A DNA stretch of 64,000 nt. It comes from Nonomuraea sp. PA05 (GTDB taxonomy: Bacteria; Actinomycetota; Actinomycetes; Streptosporangiales; Streptosporangiaceae). The stretch spans positions 186,001 to 250,000 of the forward strand of contig NZ_VSEY01000004.1 in NCBI RefSeq assembly GCF_008086045.1, written 5' to 3'. Position 1 is the stretch's first letter. Each line of letters begins with the position of its first letter. Of this stretch, positions 43,910 to 54,595 are shown in pieces. Under the pieces are notes generated by a model. That model saw only the letters and a list, made by a program, of their open reading frames with translations. It did not search any database and had not been told where the DNA came from. A program made the translations under genes and the position numbers.

Positions 43910-45364
43910 ATGACGGACACGACCGGCGGAACGCCCGGACACGTCGGGCGCCGGACCGTGCTGAAGGGCGTGCTGGGAGCGGGCGCGCTCGCCGGCACGC
44001 ACGCCGCCCTCACCGGCCGCGCCGACGCCTCCACGCACACCGGCGCCTCCGCAGGCGGCGGGCACGACGGCAAGCACGACGGCGAGCGCGGTGTCGAGCG
44101 CGGTGTCGAGCACGACGGCGAGCGCGGTGTCGAGCGCGGTGTCGAGCACGACGGCGAGCGCGGTGTCGAGCACGGCTGGGGCAAGGTCGCCGACGCGTTC
44201 CGCGCGAACTTCCGCGACGCCGGCGAGATCGGCGCGGCGTGCAGCGTCTACGTCGGCGGCCGGCCCGTCGTCAACCTGTGGGACGGCCTGGCCGACCGCG
44301 AGGCCAGGCGGCCGTGGCGCCGGAACACCATCGTCCAGGTCGCCTCCACGACGAAGGGCGCCACCGCGATCTGCGCCCACCTGCTGGCCCAGCGCGGCCT
44401 GCTGGACCTGGACGCCCCGGTCGCCCGGTACTGGCCGGAGTTCGCCGCCGCCGGCAAGGAGCACATCCCGGTGCGCTGGCTGCTGTCGCACCAGGCGGGC
44501 CTGCCGATCGTGGACGGGCCGCTGACGTTCGAGCAGGCCTGCGCCTGGGACCCGGTCATCCGCGCGCTCGAAGCCCAGCCGCCGCTGTGGCAGCCGGGCA
44601 CCGAGCACGTCTACCACAGCGTCACCTACGGGTTCCTGGTCGGCGAGGTGGTCCGCCGGATCACCGGCAAGTCGCTCGGCGCCTTCTTCGCCGAGGAGGT
44701 GGCCGCGCCGCTCGGGCTGAGCGCCTGGATCGGGCTGCCCGCGAAGGAGGAGCAGCGGGTCGCCAAGCTGCACGAGGCCGCCCCGTTCAGCTACGAGGAG
44801 CTGCTGGCCGGGCTGATCGCGACCAGCGGTCTCGACGCTGAGACGGTCACCGCCTGGGTGAACGCGGTGTGGGCACCGGGCTCGGTCCAGGCCCGCGCGG
44901 GCGAGCTGGGCGGCGCCCTGACCGACCCCTCGGTCTACGCCACGCGGGCCTGGCGAGCGGCCGAGTTCCCGGCCGCGAACATGCTCGCGGACGCCCGGTC
45001 GGTGGCGCGCATGTACGCCGCCACGGTCAGCGACGTGAACGGGGTACGGCTGCTCAACCCCTCGACCGTCGAGACGATGACCGCCGTCCAGACCGGCAGG
45101 ACGACGATGCACGGGCTGCCGCCCGGCCTGAACCTGCCGGCCGACCGCTCCTTCCACATGTCGCTCGGCTTCTGGCGGGCCTGCCCGCCGCTGCCGATGA
45201 CCGGGCCGAAGTCGTTCGGCCACCCGGGCTCCGGCGGGTCGATCGGCTTCGCCGACCCGGAGGCCGGCGTGGGCTTCTGCTACGTCACGAACCTGTGGAA
45301 CTACCGGCCCGACGACCCACGCGCGGCGAACCTGGCCAGGGCCGTCCGCGCCTGCCTCGGGTAA
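43910..45364 (+). CDS. Exported beta-lactamase-fold serine hydrolase
   Basis: A 484-aa class C-like serine hydrolase/esterase. A Tat-type signal GRRTVLKGVLGAGALAGTHA is followed by an odd charged linker (residues 55-88) of HDGERGVERGVE repeats. The catalytic SxxK is S146-K149 in ASTTKGA. YHS (VYHSVTYG) fills the YxN place and HPGSGG the KTG-like place, as in EstB-type esterases. GGGAGG precedes ATG 43910. Last gene of the PadR set; an esterase or lactonase role is more likely than antibiotic resistance. Confidence 0.87.
   Translation: MTDTTGGTPGHVGRRTVLKGVLGAGALAGTHAALTGRADASTHTGASAGGGHDGKHDGERGVERGVEHDGERGVERGVEHDGERGVEHGWGKVADAFRANFRDAGEIGAACSVYVGGRPVVNLWDGLADREARRPWRRNTIVQVASTTKGATAICAHLLAQRGLLDLDAPVARYWPEFAAAGKEHIPVRWLLSHQAGLPIVDGPLTFEQACAWDPVIRALEAQPPLWQPGTEHVYHSVTYGFLVGEVVRRITGKSLGAFFAEEVAAPLGLSAWIGLPAKEEQRVAKLHEAAPFSYEELLAGLIATSGLDAETVTAWVNAVWAPGSVQARAGELGGALTDPSVYATRAWRAAEFPAANMLADARSVARMYAATVSDVNGVRLLNPSTVETMTAVQTGRTTMHGLPPGLNLPADRSFHMSLGFWRACPPLPMTGPKSFGHPGSGGSIGFADPEAGVGFCYVTNLWNYRPDDPRAANLARAVRACLG
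44075..44170. repeat. 36-bp repeat inside the serine hydrolase gene
   Basis: Two full 36-bp units (44075-44110, 44111-44146) and a 24-bp part (to 44170). It codes a linker of alternating acidic and basic residues between signal and enzyme. In frame. Confidence 0.88.
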
Positions 45365-45525
45365 CGTCCCGCTCAGCCTGCTCCCGGAGGGGCGATGGCC
45401 CTTTCCCGCGTCAAGATCGCGAAGGGGCGCGCAGGGTTCGCGTAGAGGTCGCGTCAGGGCGTCCCCACCAGGGACGATCACCCGCGAAGGTGGAAAGATC
45501 CGCACTCGACCCGAAAGCGCGAACC

Positions 45526-45855
45526 ATGCCGAGTAATCCGCTTCCACCGGCGCCCGCCGGATCGAACGAGATCGAGATCGACAGGGGCCGGATCAGACAG
45601 CTCGCCGCCCTTCTCCCCGCCGCCGCCCGGCCGCTCGACGAGGTGGTGCCCTGCCTGGCCGGGCTCGCCGTGGCGGAGGCCGCGTTCACCTCGTTCACCT
45701 ACTCCCTGGCGCTGGCCTACAACGAGGCCGAGGCGTTCACCATCGCCGAGGCCCGCCGCCTGGGCGACGACGTGGAGCGCATCCGCGACACCGTGACCCT
45801 GTCCGCCGTCGCCTGGCAGCACGCCGAGGACGCCGGCACGCCGAGGATCGGATGA
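45526..45855 (+). CDS. Small helical protein, type VII (ESX/EspC-like) candidate
   Basis: A 109-aa protein of mostly helical, alanine-rich character with no signal. It ends VTLSAVAWQHAEDAGTPRIG, where the W and the last helix recall EspC-like type VII substrates. It overlaps the next gene by 4 bp (ATGA). No clear ribosome site before ATG 45526. The ~160-bp gap before it shows no gene. Function unknown. Confidence 0.55.
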   Translation: MPSNPLPPAPAGSNEIEIDRGRIRQLAALLPAAARPLDEVVPCLAGLAVAEAAFTSFTYSLALAYNEAEAFTIAEARRLGDDVERIRDTVTLSAVAWQHAEDAGTPRIG

Positions 45856-46715
45856 ACCTCGCGCACCTGGGGCAGCGCAGCCTGATGCTGGGCGCCGGCG
45901 CGGCGGTCACGCTGTCGGCGCTGGGCGTGCCCGCCGCGTGGCCGTTCGCCGGGAAGATGTACGTCCACCAGTACACCCCGCAGGCGTTCTTCGACGCCGC
46001 CGACGCCTGGCTGGACGTGCACGACCGCGCCTCGGACACCCGGCGGAACGTCAGGGACCTGACCCGCGGGGTCGCCGCAAGCGGCTGGCGCAGCGAGGAC
46101 GGCCGGGCCTTCGAGCAGCGCGTGGACGCCTACCTGGCCGGCCTGCGCGGCATCGAGCTGCGCGCCGTGGTCACCGCCCTCGTCCTCCACACGGCGGGGG
46201 CGGCGCTGGCCGCGTTCATCCTGTTCCAGTTCCTGGTCGCGGCGGCGCTGGCGGCGGTGGCCGCGTGGGTGCTGGTCGCGGCCGTCACCCCGTTCAGCCT
46301 GATGGCCGCCAGAACCGCGGCCACCCAGTGCCTGACCAGGCTCTTCTCCGTCTACCGGACGACGGAGAAGCTGCTCGACCAGCTCCTGCACGGCTGCGCC
46401 GCCGCGCTGACCGCCACCGTCGCCGTGCAGGTGGGCCGCGAGGTGCTCCGCGGCGACGACACGGCGCTCAAGGACCTGGCGTCCGCCACCATGGCCCAGG
46501 GCCCGCTGCTGGTCTGGGGCACCGCCAACCGCGTCGAACGCGACCTCACCGCCCACGCCCTCGGCGGACGCCCCTCCAGCCCGCTCCCGGCGGGGTTGCC
46601 ACAGGTCGCGGGCGCCAAGGCGGCCTACGACGTCAGCACCGGCAGCCAGGCGATCACCGGCCGCCACCTGCCTGAGCAGGGCGCCGACGGCTCTTACTCG
46701 TTCCCCTGGGAGTAG
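45852..46715 (+). CDS. Membrane protein with WXG100-like segment
   Basis: A 287-aa protein. Residues ~55-100 (WLDVHDRASDTRRNV, then GWRSEDGRAFEQRVDAYL) look like a WXG100-type helical hairpin. Residues 110-150 are strongly hydrophobic (two membrane helices), and the C-terminal 130 residues have no motif I know. Between an EspC-like and a YbaB-like gene it fits the small type VII-associated loci of actinomycetes. It might be an exported effector or a membrane partner. Confidence 0.6.
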   Translation: MNLAHLGQRSLMLGAGAAVTLSALGVPAAWPFAGKMYVHQYTPQAFFDAADAWLDVHDRASDTRRNVRDLTRGVAASGWRSEDGRAFEQRVDAYLAGLRGIELRAVVTALVLHTAGAALAAFILFQFLVAAALAAVAAWVLVAAVTPFSLMAARTAATQCLTRLFSVYRTTEKLLDQLLHGCAAALTATVAVQVGREVLRGDDTALKDLASATMAQGPLLVWGTANRVERDLTAHALGGRPSSPLPAGLPQVAGAKAAYDVSTGSQAITGRHLPEQGADGSYSFPWE

Positions 46716-46718
46716 TGC

Positions 46719-47150
46719 GTGAAGGACTTCGAGCAGGCGCTCGGCATCGACCCGGAACGCCTCGCGGCCGACGCCGACCGCCTCTTCGCGCGGCTCAACG
46801 ACCTGCCCGGCGACGCCGTCACCGTGCGGGCCGAGTCCGCGGACGGCTGGGTGAGCGTCGTGTACGACAGCGCGGCAGGCGTGCGCGACCTGCGGCTCAA
46901 CCCCCGGGCCATGCGCATGGACTCGGACCGGCTGGCCGAGACCATCCTCGACGTGCTCCGCCAGGCCAGGGAGCAGGCCGAGGCCGGTGAGCGCAGGAGG
47001 GCCGAGGAGCGCCTCGGGGCGGGCAACGCGCTCTTCGGTGAACGGCAGTTCGTCGGCGAACGGCTCCGCGAGGCCACCGGCCCTCTTCAGGACAACCTGG
47101 AGCGGGCGAACGCGACGATCGACCGGCTCCGCAACCTGCTGCGCCCCTGA
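46719..47150 (+). CDS. YbaB/EbfC-family protein
   Basis: A 143-aa protein whose middle (VTVRAESADGWVSVVYDSAAGVRDLRL and then DSDRLAETILDVLRQAREQA) is the YbaB/EbfC fold. That fold binds DNA in its founding members; in actinomycetes it often stands beside WXG-type genes, with unknown purpose. GTG start 3 bp after the previous stop. A hairpin after the gene ends the unit. Confidence 0.75.
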   Translation: MKDFEQALGIDPERLAADADRLFARLNDLPGDAVTVRAESADGWVSVVYDSAAGVRDLRLNPRAMRMDSDRLAETILDVLRQAREQAEAGERRRAEERLGAGNALFGERQFVGERLREATGPLQDNLERANATIDRLRNLLRP

Positions 47151-47159
47151 CCCGCGACA

Positions 47160-47188
47160 GCGCTGAGCCGTCGCCGACGGCTCAGCGC
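47160..47188 (+). terminator. Stem-loop terminator ahead of kdp
   Basis: gcgctgagccgtc-gcc-gacggctcagcgc: a perfect 13-bp stem with a 3-nt loop, 9 bp after the YbaB gene stop; no T run. The remaining ~165 bp up to 47355 is AT-richer (aatattcag, aaagaccaaacccctcaaaagtc) and must hold the kdp promoter. Confidence 0.8.
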
Positions 47189-47354
47189 CGGGGGGTGACC
47201 ACGCGCCCGCGCGTACGAAGCGCGTCAATATTCAGGCCCCCGCCGTATGAAACCCGTCAAGAAAGACCAAACCCCTCAAAAGTCAGGATTTGCTGGCGTT
47301 CGGCGCCGCCCGAACGGGGCAGCGCGCACATCTTGTCCAGATTGAGGAGTGGGG

Positions 47355-47438
47355 ATGACCGACGTCATCTTCGTCGCCCTGACGATCGCGATCTTCGTGA
47401 TCCTCGGGCTGGTCGTCAAGGCGGTGGAACGGCTGTGA
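47355..47438 (+). CDS. Conserved 27-aa membrane peptide ahead of kdpF
   Basis: A single-helix peptide starting [19 protein letters not shown] and ending VVKAVERL, with GAGGAG 5 nt before ATG. A small hydrophobic gene of this type (ending ...DRL/ERL) stands in front of kdpF in many actinomycetes. Its stop overlaps the kdpF start (GTGA). Its role is unknown; stabilising the Kdp complex, as KdpF does, is the obvious guess. Confidence 0.75.
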   Translation: MTDVIFVALTIAIFVILGLVVKAVERL

Positions 47439-47524
47439 GTGCCGTCAACGCCGTGGGTCTCGTCGTGGTCGTCGGCCTGGTGATCTTCGTGGTCGCGGCC
47501 CTGCTGTTCCCGGAGCGTTTCTGA
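47435..47524 (+). CDS. kdpF: K+-transporting ATPase subunit KdpF
   Basis: A 29-aa single-span membrane peptide, [18 protein letters not shown]..., ending AALLFPERF, the standard KdpF tail. GTG start overlapping the mini-gene before it; the last base of its stop is the first base of kdpA (TGATG). It stabilises KdpABC. Confidence 0.9.
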   Translation: MSAVNAVGLVVVVGLVIFVVAALLFPERF

Positions 47525-49185
47525 TGTCCTCGACCATGGCGGGGATCCTGTTCATCGCCTCCCTGCTGCTCGCCCTGGCCCTGTGCTACAAGCCGCTGGG
47601 CGACTACATGTACCGCGTCTACACAGGCACCAGGCACAACGCCGTGGAGCGGGTGCTCTACCGGCTGCTCGGCGTCCAGCCGGACAGCGAGCAGCGGTGG
47701 GCCGTCTACGCGCGCGGCGTGCTGGCGTTCTCGGTGCTGTCGATCCTGTTCCTGTACGGGTTGCAGCGGCTGCAGAACCACCTGTTCCTGTCCCTCGGGA
47801 TGGACGCGGTGGAGCCGTCGCTGGCCTGGAACACCGCGGTCAGCTTCGTCACCAACACCAACTGGCAGGCCTACTCGGGCGAGTCGGCGATGGGCCACGT
47901 GGTGCAGACCGCCGGGCTGGCGGTGCAGAACTTCGTCTCCGCCGCGGTCGGCATGGCGGTGGCCATCGCCCTGGTGCGCGGCTTCGCCCGCTCGAAGAGC
48001 GACACGCTCGGCAACTTCTGGGTGGACCTGGTCCGCGGCACGATCCGGATCCTGCTGCCGATCGCGTTCGTGGCCGCCCTGGTGCTGGTCGCCGGTGGCG
48101 CCATCCAGACGTTCGCCGACCACAGCACGTGGACGACGCTGACCGGCGGCGAGCAGACCTTCACCCCGGCCGCGGCCGCCTCGCAGGAGGCGATCAAGGA
48201 CCTGGGCACGAACGGCGGCGGCATCTTCAACGCCAACTCGGCCCACCCGTTCGAGAACCCGACGGCGTGGACGAACTGGCTGACGATCTTCCTGCTGACG
48301 GTCATCGCGTCCTGCCTGCCGCGCACGTTCGGCCGGATGGTCGGCGACAACCGGCAGGGCTACGCGATCATCAGCGTGATGGCGATCATCGCGATCATCA
48401 GCGTCGGCGTCACCCAGTGGGCCGAGCTGAGCGCGAGCGGCACCGTGCCGCAGGCGATCGGCCAGGCTCTCGAAGGCCGCGAGACCCGCTTCGGCACCTC
48501 GAACTCCGGCATGTTCGCCACCGCCACCACACTCACCAGCACGGGCTCGGTGAACTCCTTCCACGACTCCTACACCGCGATCGGCGGCGGCATGCTGATC
48601 TTCAACATGCTGCTCGGCGAGGTCGCGCCCGGCGGGGTCGGCGCGGGCCTGTACGGCATGCTCATCCTGGCCGTCATCACGGTGTTCGTGGCCGGGCTGA
48701 TGGTCGGCCGCACGCCGGAGTACCTGGGCAAGAAGATCGGCGCCCGCGAGATCAAGCTGGCCTCGCTGTACTTCCTGGTAACTCCCACGCTGGTGCTGCT
48801 CGGCACGGCGGTGGCGATGGGCACCGAGACCGGCCGCGCCGCGATGCTGAACAGCGGCCCCCACGGCCTGTCGGAGATCCTGTACGCCTACACCTCCGCC
48901 TCCAACAACAACGGCTCCGCCTTCGCGGGCGTGAGCGTCAACACCACGTTCCACAACACCACGCTCGGCCTGTGCATGGCCCTCGGCCGGTTCCTGCCGA
49001 TCGTGCTGGTGCTGGCGCTGGCCGGGTCGCTGGCCCGGCAGGCGCCGGTGCCCGCCTCCGCCGGCACGCTCCCGACGTACCGGCCGCAGTTCGTCGGCCT
49101 GGTCGTGGGCGTGACGATCATCCTGGTCGCCCTGACGTTCCTGCCCGCCCTCGCACTCGGCCCGCTCGCAGAAGGACTGCTGTAG
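47524..49185 (+). CDS. kdpA: K+-transporting ATPase subunit KdpA (K+ channel)
   Basis: A 553-aa integral membrane protein. The four selectivity-loop regions are visible: [43 protein letters not shown] and [11 protein letters not shown]. The length is normal. It picks K+ from the outside at very low concentration and passes it to KdpB. Confidence 0.97.
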   Translation: MSSTMAGILFIASLLLALALCYKPLGDYMYRVYTGTRHNAVERVLYRLLGVQPDSEQRWAVYARGVLAFSVLSILFLYGLQRLQNHLFLSLGMDAVEPSLAWNTAVSFVTNTNWQAYSGESAMGHVVQTAGLAVQNFVSAAVGMAVAIALVRGFARSKSDTLGNFWVDLVRGTIRILLPIAFVAALVLVAGGAIQTFADHSTWTTLTGGEQTFTPAAAASQEAIKDLGTNGGGIFNANSAHPFENPTAWTNWLTIFLLTVIASCLPRTFGRMVGDNRQGYAIISVMAIIAIISVGVTQWAELSASGTVPQAIGQALEGRETRFGTSNSGMFATATTLTSTGSVNSFHDSYTAIGGGMLIFNMLLGEVAPGGVGAGLYGMLILAVITVFVAGLMVGRTPEYLGKKIGAREIKLASLYFLVTPTLVLLGTAVAMGTETGRAAMLNSGPHGLSEILYAYTSASNNNGSAFAGVSVNTTFHNTTLGLCMALGRFLPIVLVLALAGSLARQAPVPASAGTLPTYRPQFVGLVVGVTIILVALTFLPALALGPLAEGLL

Positions 49186-49187
49186 AC

Positions 49188-51251
49188 ATGTCAACCCCTG
49201 TGCTGGAGAAGCCCTCGACGGCTCGGGTGGGCGGCGGCTTGCTCGACCCGAAACAGATGATCCGGTCGCTGCCGGACGCGCTGCGCAAGCTCGACCCGCG
49301 GGTCATGTGGCGCAACCCGGTCATGTTCATCGTCGAGATCGGCGCGGTGTTCACCACCGTGCTCGCCGTCCTCGACCCGTCCGTCTTCGCCTGGGCCATC
49401 GTGCTCTGGCTGTGGCTGACCGTGATCTTCGCCAACCTGGCCGAAGCCGTCGCCGAAGGCCGCGGCAAGGCCCAGGCCGCCACGCTGCGCGCGGCCAAAC
49501 GCGACACCACCGCCCGCCGCGTCACCGGCGAGATCGTCCCCGCGCCCGAGCTGCGGCAGGGCGACGTGGTGATCGTCGAAGCCGGAGAGATCATCCCCGG
49601 CGACGGCGACGTCATCGACGGCATCGCCTCCGTCGACGAATCGGCCATCACCGGCGAATCCGCGCCGGTGATCCGCGAGTCCGGCGGCGACCGCTCGGCC
49701 GTGACCGGCGGCACCAAGGTGCTGTCCGACCGGATCACCGTCAAGATCACTCAGAAGCCCGGCGAGAGCTTCGTGGACCGGATGATCGCCCTGGTCGAGG
49801 GCGCCAACCGGCAGAAGACCCCGAACGAGATCGCGCTCAACATCCTGCTGGCCGCGCTGACCGTCATCTTCCTGATCGCCACCGCCACCATGCAGCCTCT
49901 CGCGATCTACTCCAAGACCATCAACCCCGGCGTCGCCGACTCCCTGGCACTGACCTCAGACGGTGTGACCGGGATCGTGCTGGTCTCCCTGATCGTCTGC
50001 CTGATCCCGACCACCATCGGCGCGCTGCTGTCGGCGATCGGCATCGCGGGCATGGACCGCCTGGTGCAGCGCAACGTGCTGGCCATGTCCGGCCGCGCCG
50101 TCGAAGCCGCGGGCGACGTGTCCACGCTGCTGCTGGACAAGACCGGCACCATCACCCTGGGCAACCGCCAGGCCGCCGCGTTCCTCCCGGTGGACGGGGT
50201 CAGCGAAGAAGAACTCGCCGAAGCCGCACAACTGTCCAGCCTGGCCGACGAAACTCCCGAGGGCCGCTCGATCGTGGTCTTCGCCAAGGAACACTACGGC
50301 CTGCGGGAACGGGAGGTCCACGGCGCCGAATGGGTGCCGTTCACCGCCCAGACCCGCATGTCGGGGGTCAACCTGGGCGGCCGGGAGGTGCGCAAGGGCG
50401 CCGCCACCGCCGTCATGGAGTGGGTGCGCCACCCGACCGACGACATCGGCCACATCGTGGACGGCATCTCGGCCTCGGGCGGCACCCCGCTCGTGGTGGC
50501 GGAGAAGGGCCGCGTGCTGGGCGTGATCCACCTCAAGGACGTGGTCAAACAGGGCATGCGCGAGCGCTTCGACGAGATGCGCCGGATGGGCATCCGCACC
50601 GTCATGATCACCGGCGACAACCCGCTGACCGCCAAGGCCATCGCGGATGAGGCCGGGGTGGACGACTTCCTGGCCGAAGCCACCCCCGAGGACAAGCTCG
50701 CCCTGATCAGGAAGGAGCAGGAAGGCGGCCGCCTGGTCGCGATGACCGGCGACGGCACCAACGACGCCCCCGCCCTGGCCCAATCCGACGTCGGGGTGGC
50801 GATGAACACCGGCACCTCCGCCGCCAAGGAGGCCGGGAACATGGTCGACCTCGACTCCAACCCGACCAAGCTGATCGAGATCGTCGAGATCGGCAAGCAG
50901 CTCCTCATCACCCGCGGCGCGCTGACCACCTTCTCCATCGCCAACGACATCGCCAAATACTTCGCGATCATCCCGGCCATGTTCGCCGCGGTCTACCCCG
51001 GCCTGGACGCGCTCAACATCATGCGCCTGGCCAGCCCGCAGTCCGCGATCCTCGCCGCGGTCATCTTCAACGCCCTGGTCATCATCGCCCTCATCCCGCT
51101 CGCGCTCAAAGGTGTGCGCTACCGGCCCTCCAGCGCCTCCAAGCTGCTGTCCCGCAACCTCTACCTCTACGGCCTGGGCGGCATCATCGTCCCGTTCATC
51201 GGCATCAAGCTCATCGACCTGATCATCCAGTTCCTTCCGGGGATGGCATAA
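49188..51251 (+). CDS. kdpB: K+-transporting ATPase subunit KdpB (P-type ATPase)
   Basis: A 687-aa P-type ATPase: TGES in the actuator domain ([17 protein letters not shown]), phosphorylated Asp in [16 protein letters not shown] in the nucleotide site (VRKGAATAV), and hinge [16 protein letters not shown]. It drives K+ uptake with KdpA. 2 bp after kdpA; kdpC starts on the next base after its stop. Confidence 0.97.
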   Translation: MSTPVLEKPSTARVGGGLLDPKQMIRSLPDALRKLDPRVMWRNPVMFIVEIGAVFTTVLAVLDPSVFAWAIVLWLWLTVIFANLAEAVAEGRGKAQAATLRAAKRDTTARRVTGEIVPAPELRQGDVVIVEAGEIIPGDGDVIDGIASVDESAITGESAPVIRESGGDRSAVTGGTKVLSDRITVKITQKPGESFVDRMIALVEGANRQKTPNEIALNILLAALTVIFLIATATMQPLAIYSKTINPGVADSLALTSDGVTGIVLVSLIVCLIPTTIGALLSAIGIAGMDRLVQRNVLAMSGRAVEAAGDVSTLLLDKTGTITLGNRQAAAFLPVDGVSEEELAEAAQLSSLADETPEGRSIVVFAKEHYGLREREVHGAEWVPFTAQTRMSGVNLGGREVRKGAATAVMEWVRHPTDDIGHIVDGISASGGTPLVVAEKGRVLGVIHLKDVVKQGMRERFDEMRRMGIRTVMITGDNPLTAKAIADEAGVDDFLAEATPEDKLALIRKEQEGGRLVAMTGDGTNDAPALAQSDVGVAMNTGTSAAKEAGNMVDLDSNPTKLIEIVEIGKQLLITRGALTTFSIANDIAKYFAIIPAMFAAVYPGLDALNIMRLASPQSAILAAVIFNALVIIALIPLALKGVRYRPSSASKLLSRNLYLYGLGGIIVPFIGIKLIDLIIQFLPGMA

Positions 51252-52058
51252 ATGAACCGCCTACCGAGCTGGGTCCGCCAGCACCTGGCCGCGCTGCGCG
51301 CGCTGCTCGTGCTCACCGTGGTCACCGGCATCATCTACCCGCTGGCCGCCACCGGCGTCGCCCAGGCCCTGTTCCACGACCAGGCCAACGGCTCCATGGT
51401 CGCCACCGGCCAGGGCAGCACGCTGATCGGCCAGTCCTTCACCGACGCCGACGGCAACCCGGTCAGGAAGTACTTCCAGTCCCGCCCCTCAGCCGCCGGC
51501 GACGGCTACGACCCGACCTCCACAGCCGCGAGCAACCTCGGCCCGGAGGACGTCCTCGACACCCCCGACCGCCCATCACTGCTCACCCAGGTCTGCGCCC
51601 GCTCCACAGCGGTCGGCGAACTGGAGGGCGTCAGCGGCGCCCGCCCCTTCTGCACCCCCGACGGCGTCGGCGCGGTCCTCAAGGTCTTCCCCGGCCACGC
51701 CGTCAGCGTCAACCAAGCCTGCCCCGCCACCCCGTTCATCCCCACCTACCAGGGCCTCACCGTCCAATGCGCGCAGCCCGGCCAGGACTACACGGCCGGC
51801 CGCACCGTCCCGATCCGCGGCGACGCCAAGGCGGTCGTCCCCGCAGACGCGGTCACCGCCAGCGGCTCCGGCCTCGACCCGCACGTCTCGGTCGCCTACG
51901 CCGAGCTCCAGGCCCCCCGTGTCGCCAAGGAGCGCGGCCTGGCTCTTGACCGGGTGAAGGCGCTGATCGACGAGCACACCACCGGCCGCGCGCTCGGCTT
52001 CATGGGCGAACCGGCGGTGAACGTGCTCGAACTCAACCTGGCCCTGGACCGGCCATGA
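51252..52058 (+). CDS. kdpC: K+-transporting ATPase subunit KdpC, enlarged
   Basis: A 268-aa protein with one N-terminal membrane span ([21 protein letters not shown]) and the KdpC end ([20 protein letters not shown], then [11 protein letters not shown]). KdpC is usually about 190-200 aa. The extra ~75 residues (about 100-195) lie in the outer domain and carry four cysteines (115, 134, 157, 173), which could form two disulfides. Stop overlaps kdpD (ATGA). Confidence 0.92.
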   Translation: MNRLPSWVRQHLAALRALLVLTVVTGIIYPLAATGVAQALFHDQANGSMVATGQGSTLIGQSFTDADGNPVRKYFQSRPSAAGDGYDPTSTAASNLGPEDVLDTPDRPSLLTQVCARSTAVGELEGVSGARPFCTPDGVGAVLKVFPGHAVSVNQACPATPFIPTYQGLTVQCAQPGQDYTAGRTVPIRGDAKAVVPADAVTASGSGLDPHVSVAYAELQAPRVAKERGLALDRVKALIDEHTTGRALGFMGEPAVNVLELNLALDRP

Positions 52059-54595
52059 GCAGGGGCCGCCTGCGGGTCTACCTCGGGGCGGCCCCCGGGG
52101 TCGGCAAGACCTACGCCATGCTCAGCGAGGGCCGCCGCGCCCGCGAGCGCGGCAGGGACGTGGTCGTGGGCTTCGTCGAGACCCACGACCGCCCCCGCAC
52201 CGCGTCCCTGCTGGAGGGCATGGAGGTCATCCCGCGCAAGACCTTCGTGCACCGCGGCGCCACGTTCACCGATCTGGACGTGGCGGCGGTCATCGAGCGC
52301 GCGCCGAAGGCGGCGCTGATCGACGAGCTGGCCCACACCAACGTGCCAGGCGCGAAGCACGTCAAACGCTGGCAGGACATCGACCAGATCCTGGACGCCG
52401 GCATCGACGTGATCACCACGGTGAACATCCAGCACCTGGAGTCGGTCAACGACGTCGTCCAGGAGATCACCGGCATCCCGCAGCGCGAGACCGTCCCCGA
52501 CGAGGTGGTGCGCAGAGCCGACCAGATCGAGCTGGTCGACATGTCCCCAGAGGCACTGCGCAGAAGGATGGCGCACGGCAACGTCTACACCCCCGAGAAG
52601 GTGGACGCGGCCCTGTCGAACTACTTCCGCGTCGGCAACCTGACCGCGCTGCGCGAGCTGGCCCTGCTCTGGGTCGCGGGCAAGGTGGACGACCAGCTCG
52701 ACCGCTACCGCGCCGACCACGGCATCGCCGGGACGTGGGAGGCGCGCGAACGGGTCGTGGTGGCGCTGACCGGCGGCCCCGAAGGCGACACGCTCGTGCG
52801 CCGGGCGGCCCGCATCGCCGCCCGCACCAAGGGCGCCGACCTGCTGGCCGTCCACGTCACCAGCTCGGACGGGCTGGCCGGCGGCGATCCGGCCACCCTG
52901 ACCCGTCAACGCTCCCTGGCGGAGAGCATGGGCGGCAGCTACCACCAGGTGGTCGGCGACGACATCCCGAGAGCGCTGCTGGACTTCGCGCGCGGCGTCA
53001 ACGCCACCCAGCTCGTGCTCGGCGCCTCGCGGAGGGGTCGCTTCGCGCAGATCTTCGCGCGCGGAGTGGGTGTGGAGACGACGGCGCTGTCCGGCCCCAT
53101 CGACGTGCACCTGGTCACCCACGAGGAGGTCAAGAAGGGCCGCCGCCGGCCGGAACGGTCCCGGGCCGCGCTGAACAGGAAGCGCAGACTGGCCGGATGG
53201 GCGACCGCGGTGGCGGGCATGCCGCTGCTGACCGCCGTCCTGCTGCCGTTCCGCGACGTGATCTCGCTGCCCAGCGAGATCCTGCTGTTCCTGTGCCTGG
53301 TCGTGGGGGTCGCCCTCGTCGGCGGCACCTGGCCCGCCTTCACCGCCGCCGTGGGCGGCTCGCTGCTGCTCAACTGGTTCTTCACCCCGCCCGTCGGACA
53401 GCTCACCATCGCCGATCCGGAGAACCTCCTCGCTCTCATCGTGTTCGTCCTGGTGGCGGCGGCGGTCTCGACGATCGTGGATCTGGCCGCCCGGCGTACC
53501 AGGGAGGCGGCCCGCGCCCGCGCCGACGCCGAGGCGCTGTCCACGCTGGCCGGGCACGTGCTGCGCGGCGAGGCCGCGCTGCCGTCGTTGCTCGCCCGCC
53601 TGCGCGAGACGTTCGGGCTGGACTCGGTGACCCTGCTCGAACGGCTCGGCGAGCCCGCCCCCGACGACCAGGGGGAGCCGGAGGCGTGGCGGATCATCGC
53701 CACCTCCGGCGCCGCGCCCTGCACCAGCCCAGCTTCGGCCGACAACGACGTCCAGATCGACGACCGGCTCGTGCTCGCCGCGCGCGGCCGGCTGCTGAAC
53801 GCCAGCGACCGGCGGGTGCTGGAGGCGTTCGCCGCCGAGGCGGCCGTCGCGCTGCGGCAGGAACGCCTCCAGCAGGAAGCCGAGCAGGCCAGACCGCTGG
53901 CCGAGGCCGACCGGATGCGCACCGCGCTGCTCGCCGCCGTCAGCCACGACCTGCGCACTCCCCTGGCCGCCGCCAAGGCCGCCGTCGAGAGCCTGCGCAG
54001 CGACGACGTCACCTGGACGCCCGGGGACCGCGACGAACTGCTCGCCACCGCCGACGAGTCACTCGACCGGCTGGACCGGCTGGTGGCGAACCTGCTCGAC
54101 ATGAGCCGCCTGCAAGCGGGCGTGCTCGGCCTGGCGTTGCAGCCCGTCGCCCTGGAGGAGATCGTGCCCCGCTCCATCGACGACCTGGGGCCGCTGCGCG
54201 ACCGCGTCGAAGGCGACATCTGCGTGGACCTGCCCGACATCGTCGCCGACCCGGTCCTGCTGGAACGCGTCCTGGTCAACCTCATGAGCAACGCCGTCCG
54301 CTACAGCCCGGCCGATCAGAACGTGCTCATCACGGCGAGCCGGCACGAAGACCAGGTGGAGATCCGGGTCATCGACCGCGGCCCCGGCATCCCCCGCGAG
54401 ATCCACGACCGCGTCTTCCTGCCGTTCCAGCGGCTCGGCGACCGCGACAACGGCACCGGCGTCGGCCTCGGCCTCGCGCTCTCGCGCGGCCTCACCGAGG
54501 CGATGGGCGGCACCCTCACGCCCGACGAAACCCCAGGAGGAGGCCTCACGATGATCGTCAGCATGCCCATCTCGTCCCGGGCGGTGACCCGATGA
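52055..54595 (+). CDS. kdpD: Sensor histidine kinase KdpD
   Basis: An 846-aa sensor. The N-terminal KdpD domain has Walker-like [13 protein letters not shown] and [21 protein letters not shown] Usp-like domain (about 230-350) follows, then four membrane helices (~390-480), a GAF-like part, the phosphorylated His in [13 protein letters not shown], and the ATP-binding N/G boxes ([30 protein letters not shown]). It reads K+ need and phosphorylates KdpE, whose gene starts 4 bp before its end. Confidence 0.96.
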   Translation: MSRGRLRVYLGAAPGVGKTYAMLSEGRRARERGRDVVVGFVETHDRPRTASLLEGMEVIPRKTFVHRGATFTDLDVAAVIERAPKAALIDELAHTNVPGAKHVKRWQDIDQILDAGIDVITTVNIQHLESVNDVVQEITGIPQRETVPDEVVRRADQIELVDMSPEALRRRMAHGNVYTPEKVDAALSNYFRVGNLTALRELALLWVAGKVDDQLDRYRADHGIAGTWEARERVVVALTGGPEGDTLVRRAARIAARTKGADLLAVHVTSSDGLAGGDPATLTRQRSLAESMGGSYHQVVGDDIPRALLDFARGVNATQLVLGASRRGRFAQIFARGVGVETTALSGPIDVHLVTHEEVKKGRRRPERSRAALNRKRRLAGWATAVAGMPLLTAVLLPFRDVISLPSEILLFLCLVVGVALVGGTWPAFTAAVGGSLLLNWFFTPPVGQLTIADPENLLALIVFVLVAAAVSTIVDLAARRTREAARARADAEALSTLAGHVLRGEAALPSLLARLRETFGLDSVTLLERLGEPAPDDQGEPEAWRIIATSGAAPCTSPASADNDVQIDDRLVLAARGRLLNASDRRVLEAFAAEAAVALRQERLQQEAEQARPLAEADRMRTALLAAVSHDLRTPLAAAKAAVESLRSDDVTWTPGDRDELLATADESLDRLDRLVANLLDMSRLQAGVLGLALQPVALEEIVPRSIDDLGPLRDRVEGDICVDLPDIVADPVLLERVLVNLMSNAVRYSPADQNVLITASRHEDQVEIRVIDRGPGIPREIHDRVFLPFQRLGDRDNGTGVGLGLALSRGLTEAMGGTLTPDETPGGGLTMIVSMPISSRAVTR

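Noticed and set aside
43910..45364. Beta-lactamase conferring resistance
   Set aside because: SxxK is present, but YHS and HPGSGG replace YxN and KTG, as in esterases; the context is an exporter-P450 unit.
47189..47354. c-di-AMP (ydaO) riboswitch before kdp
   Set aside because: I could not find the conserved stems; the gap is short and AT-rich. A covariance-model search would decide.
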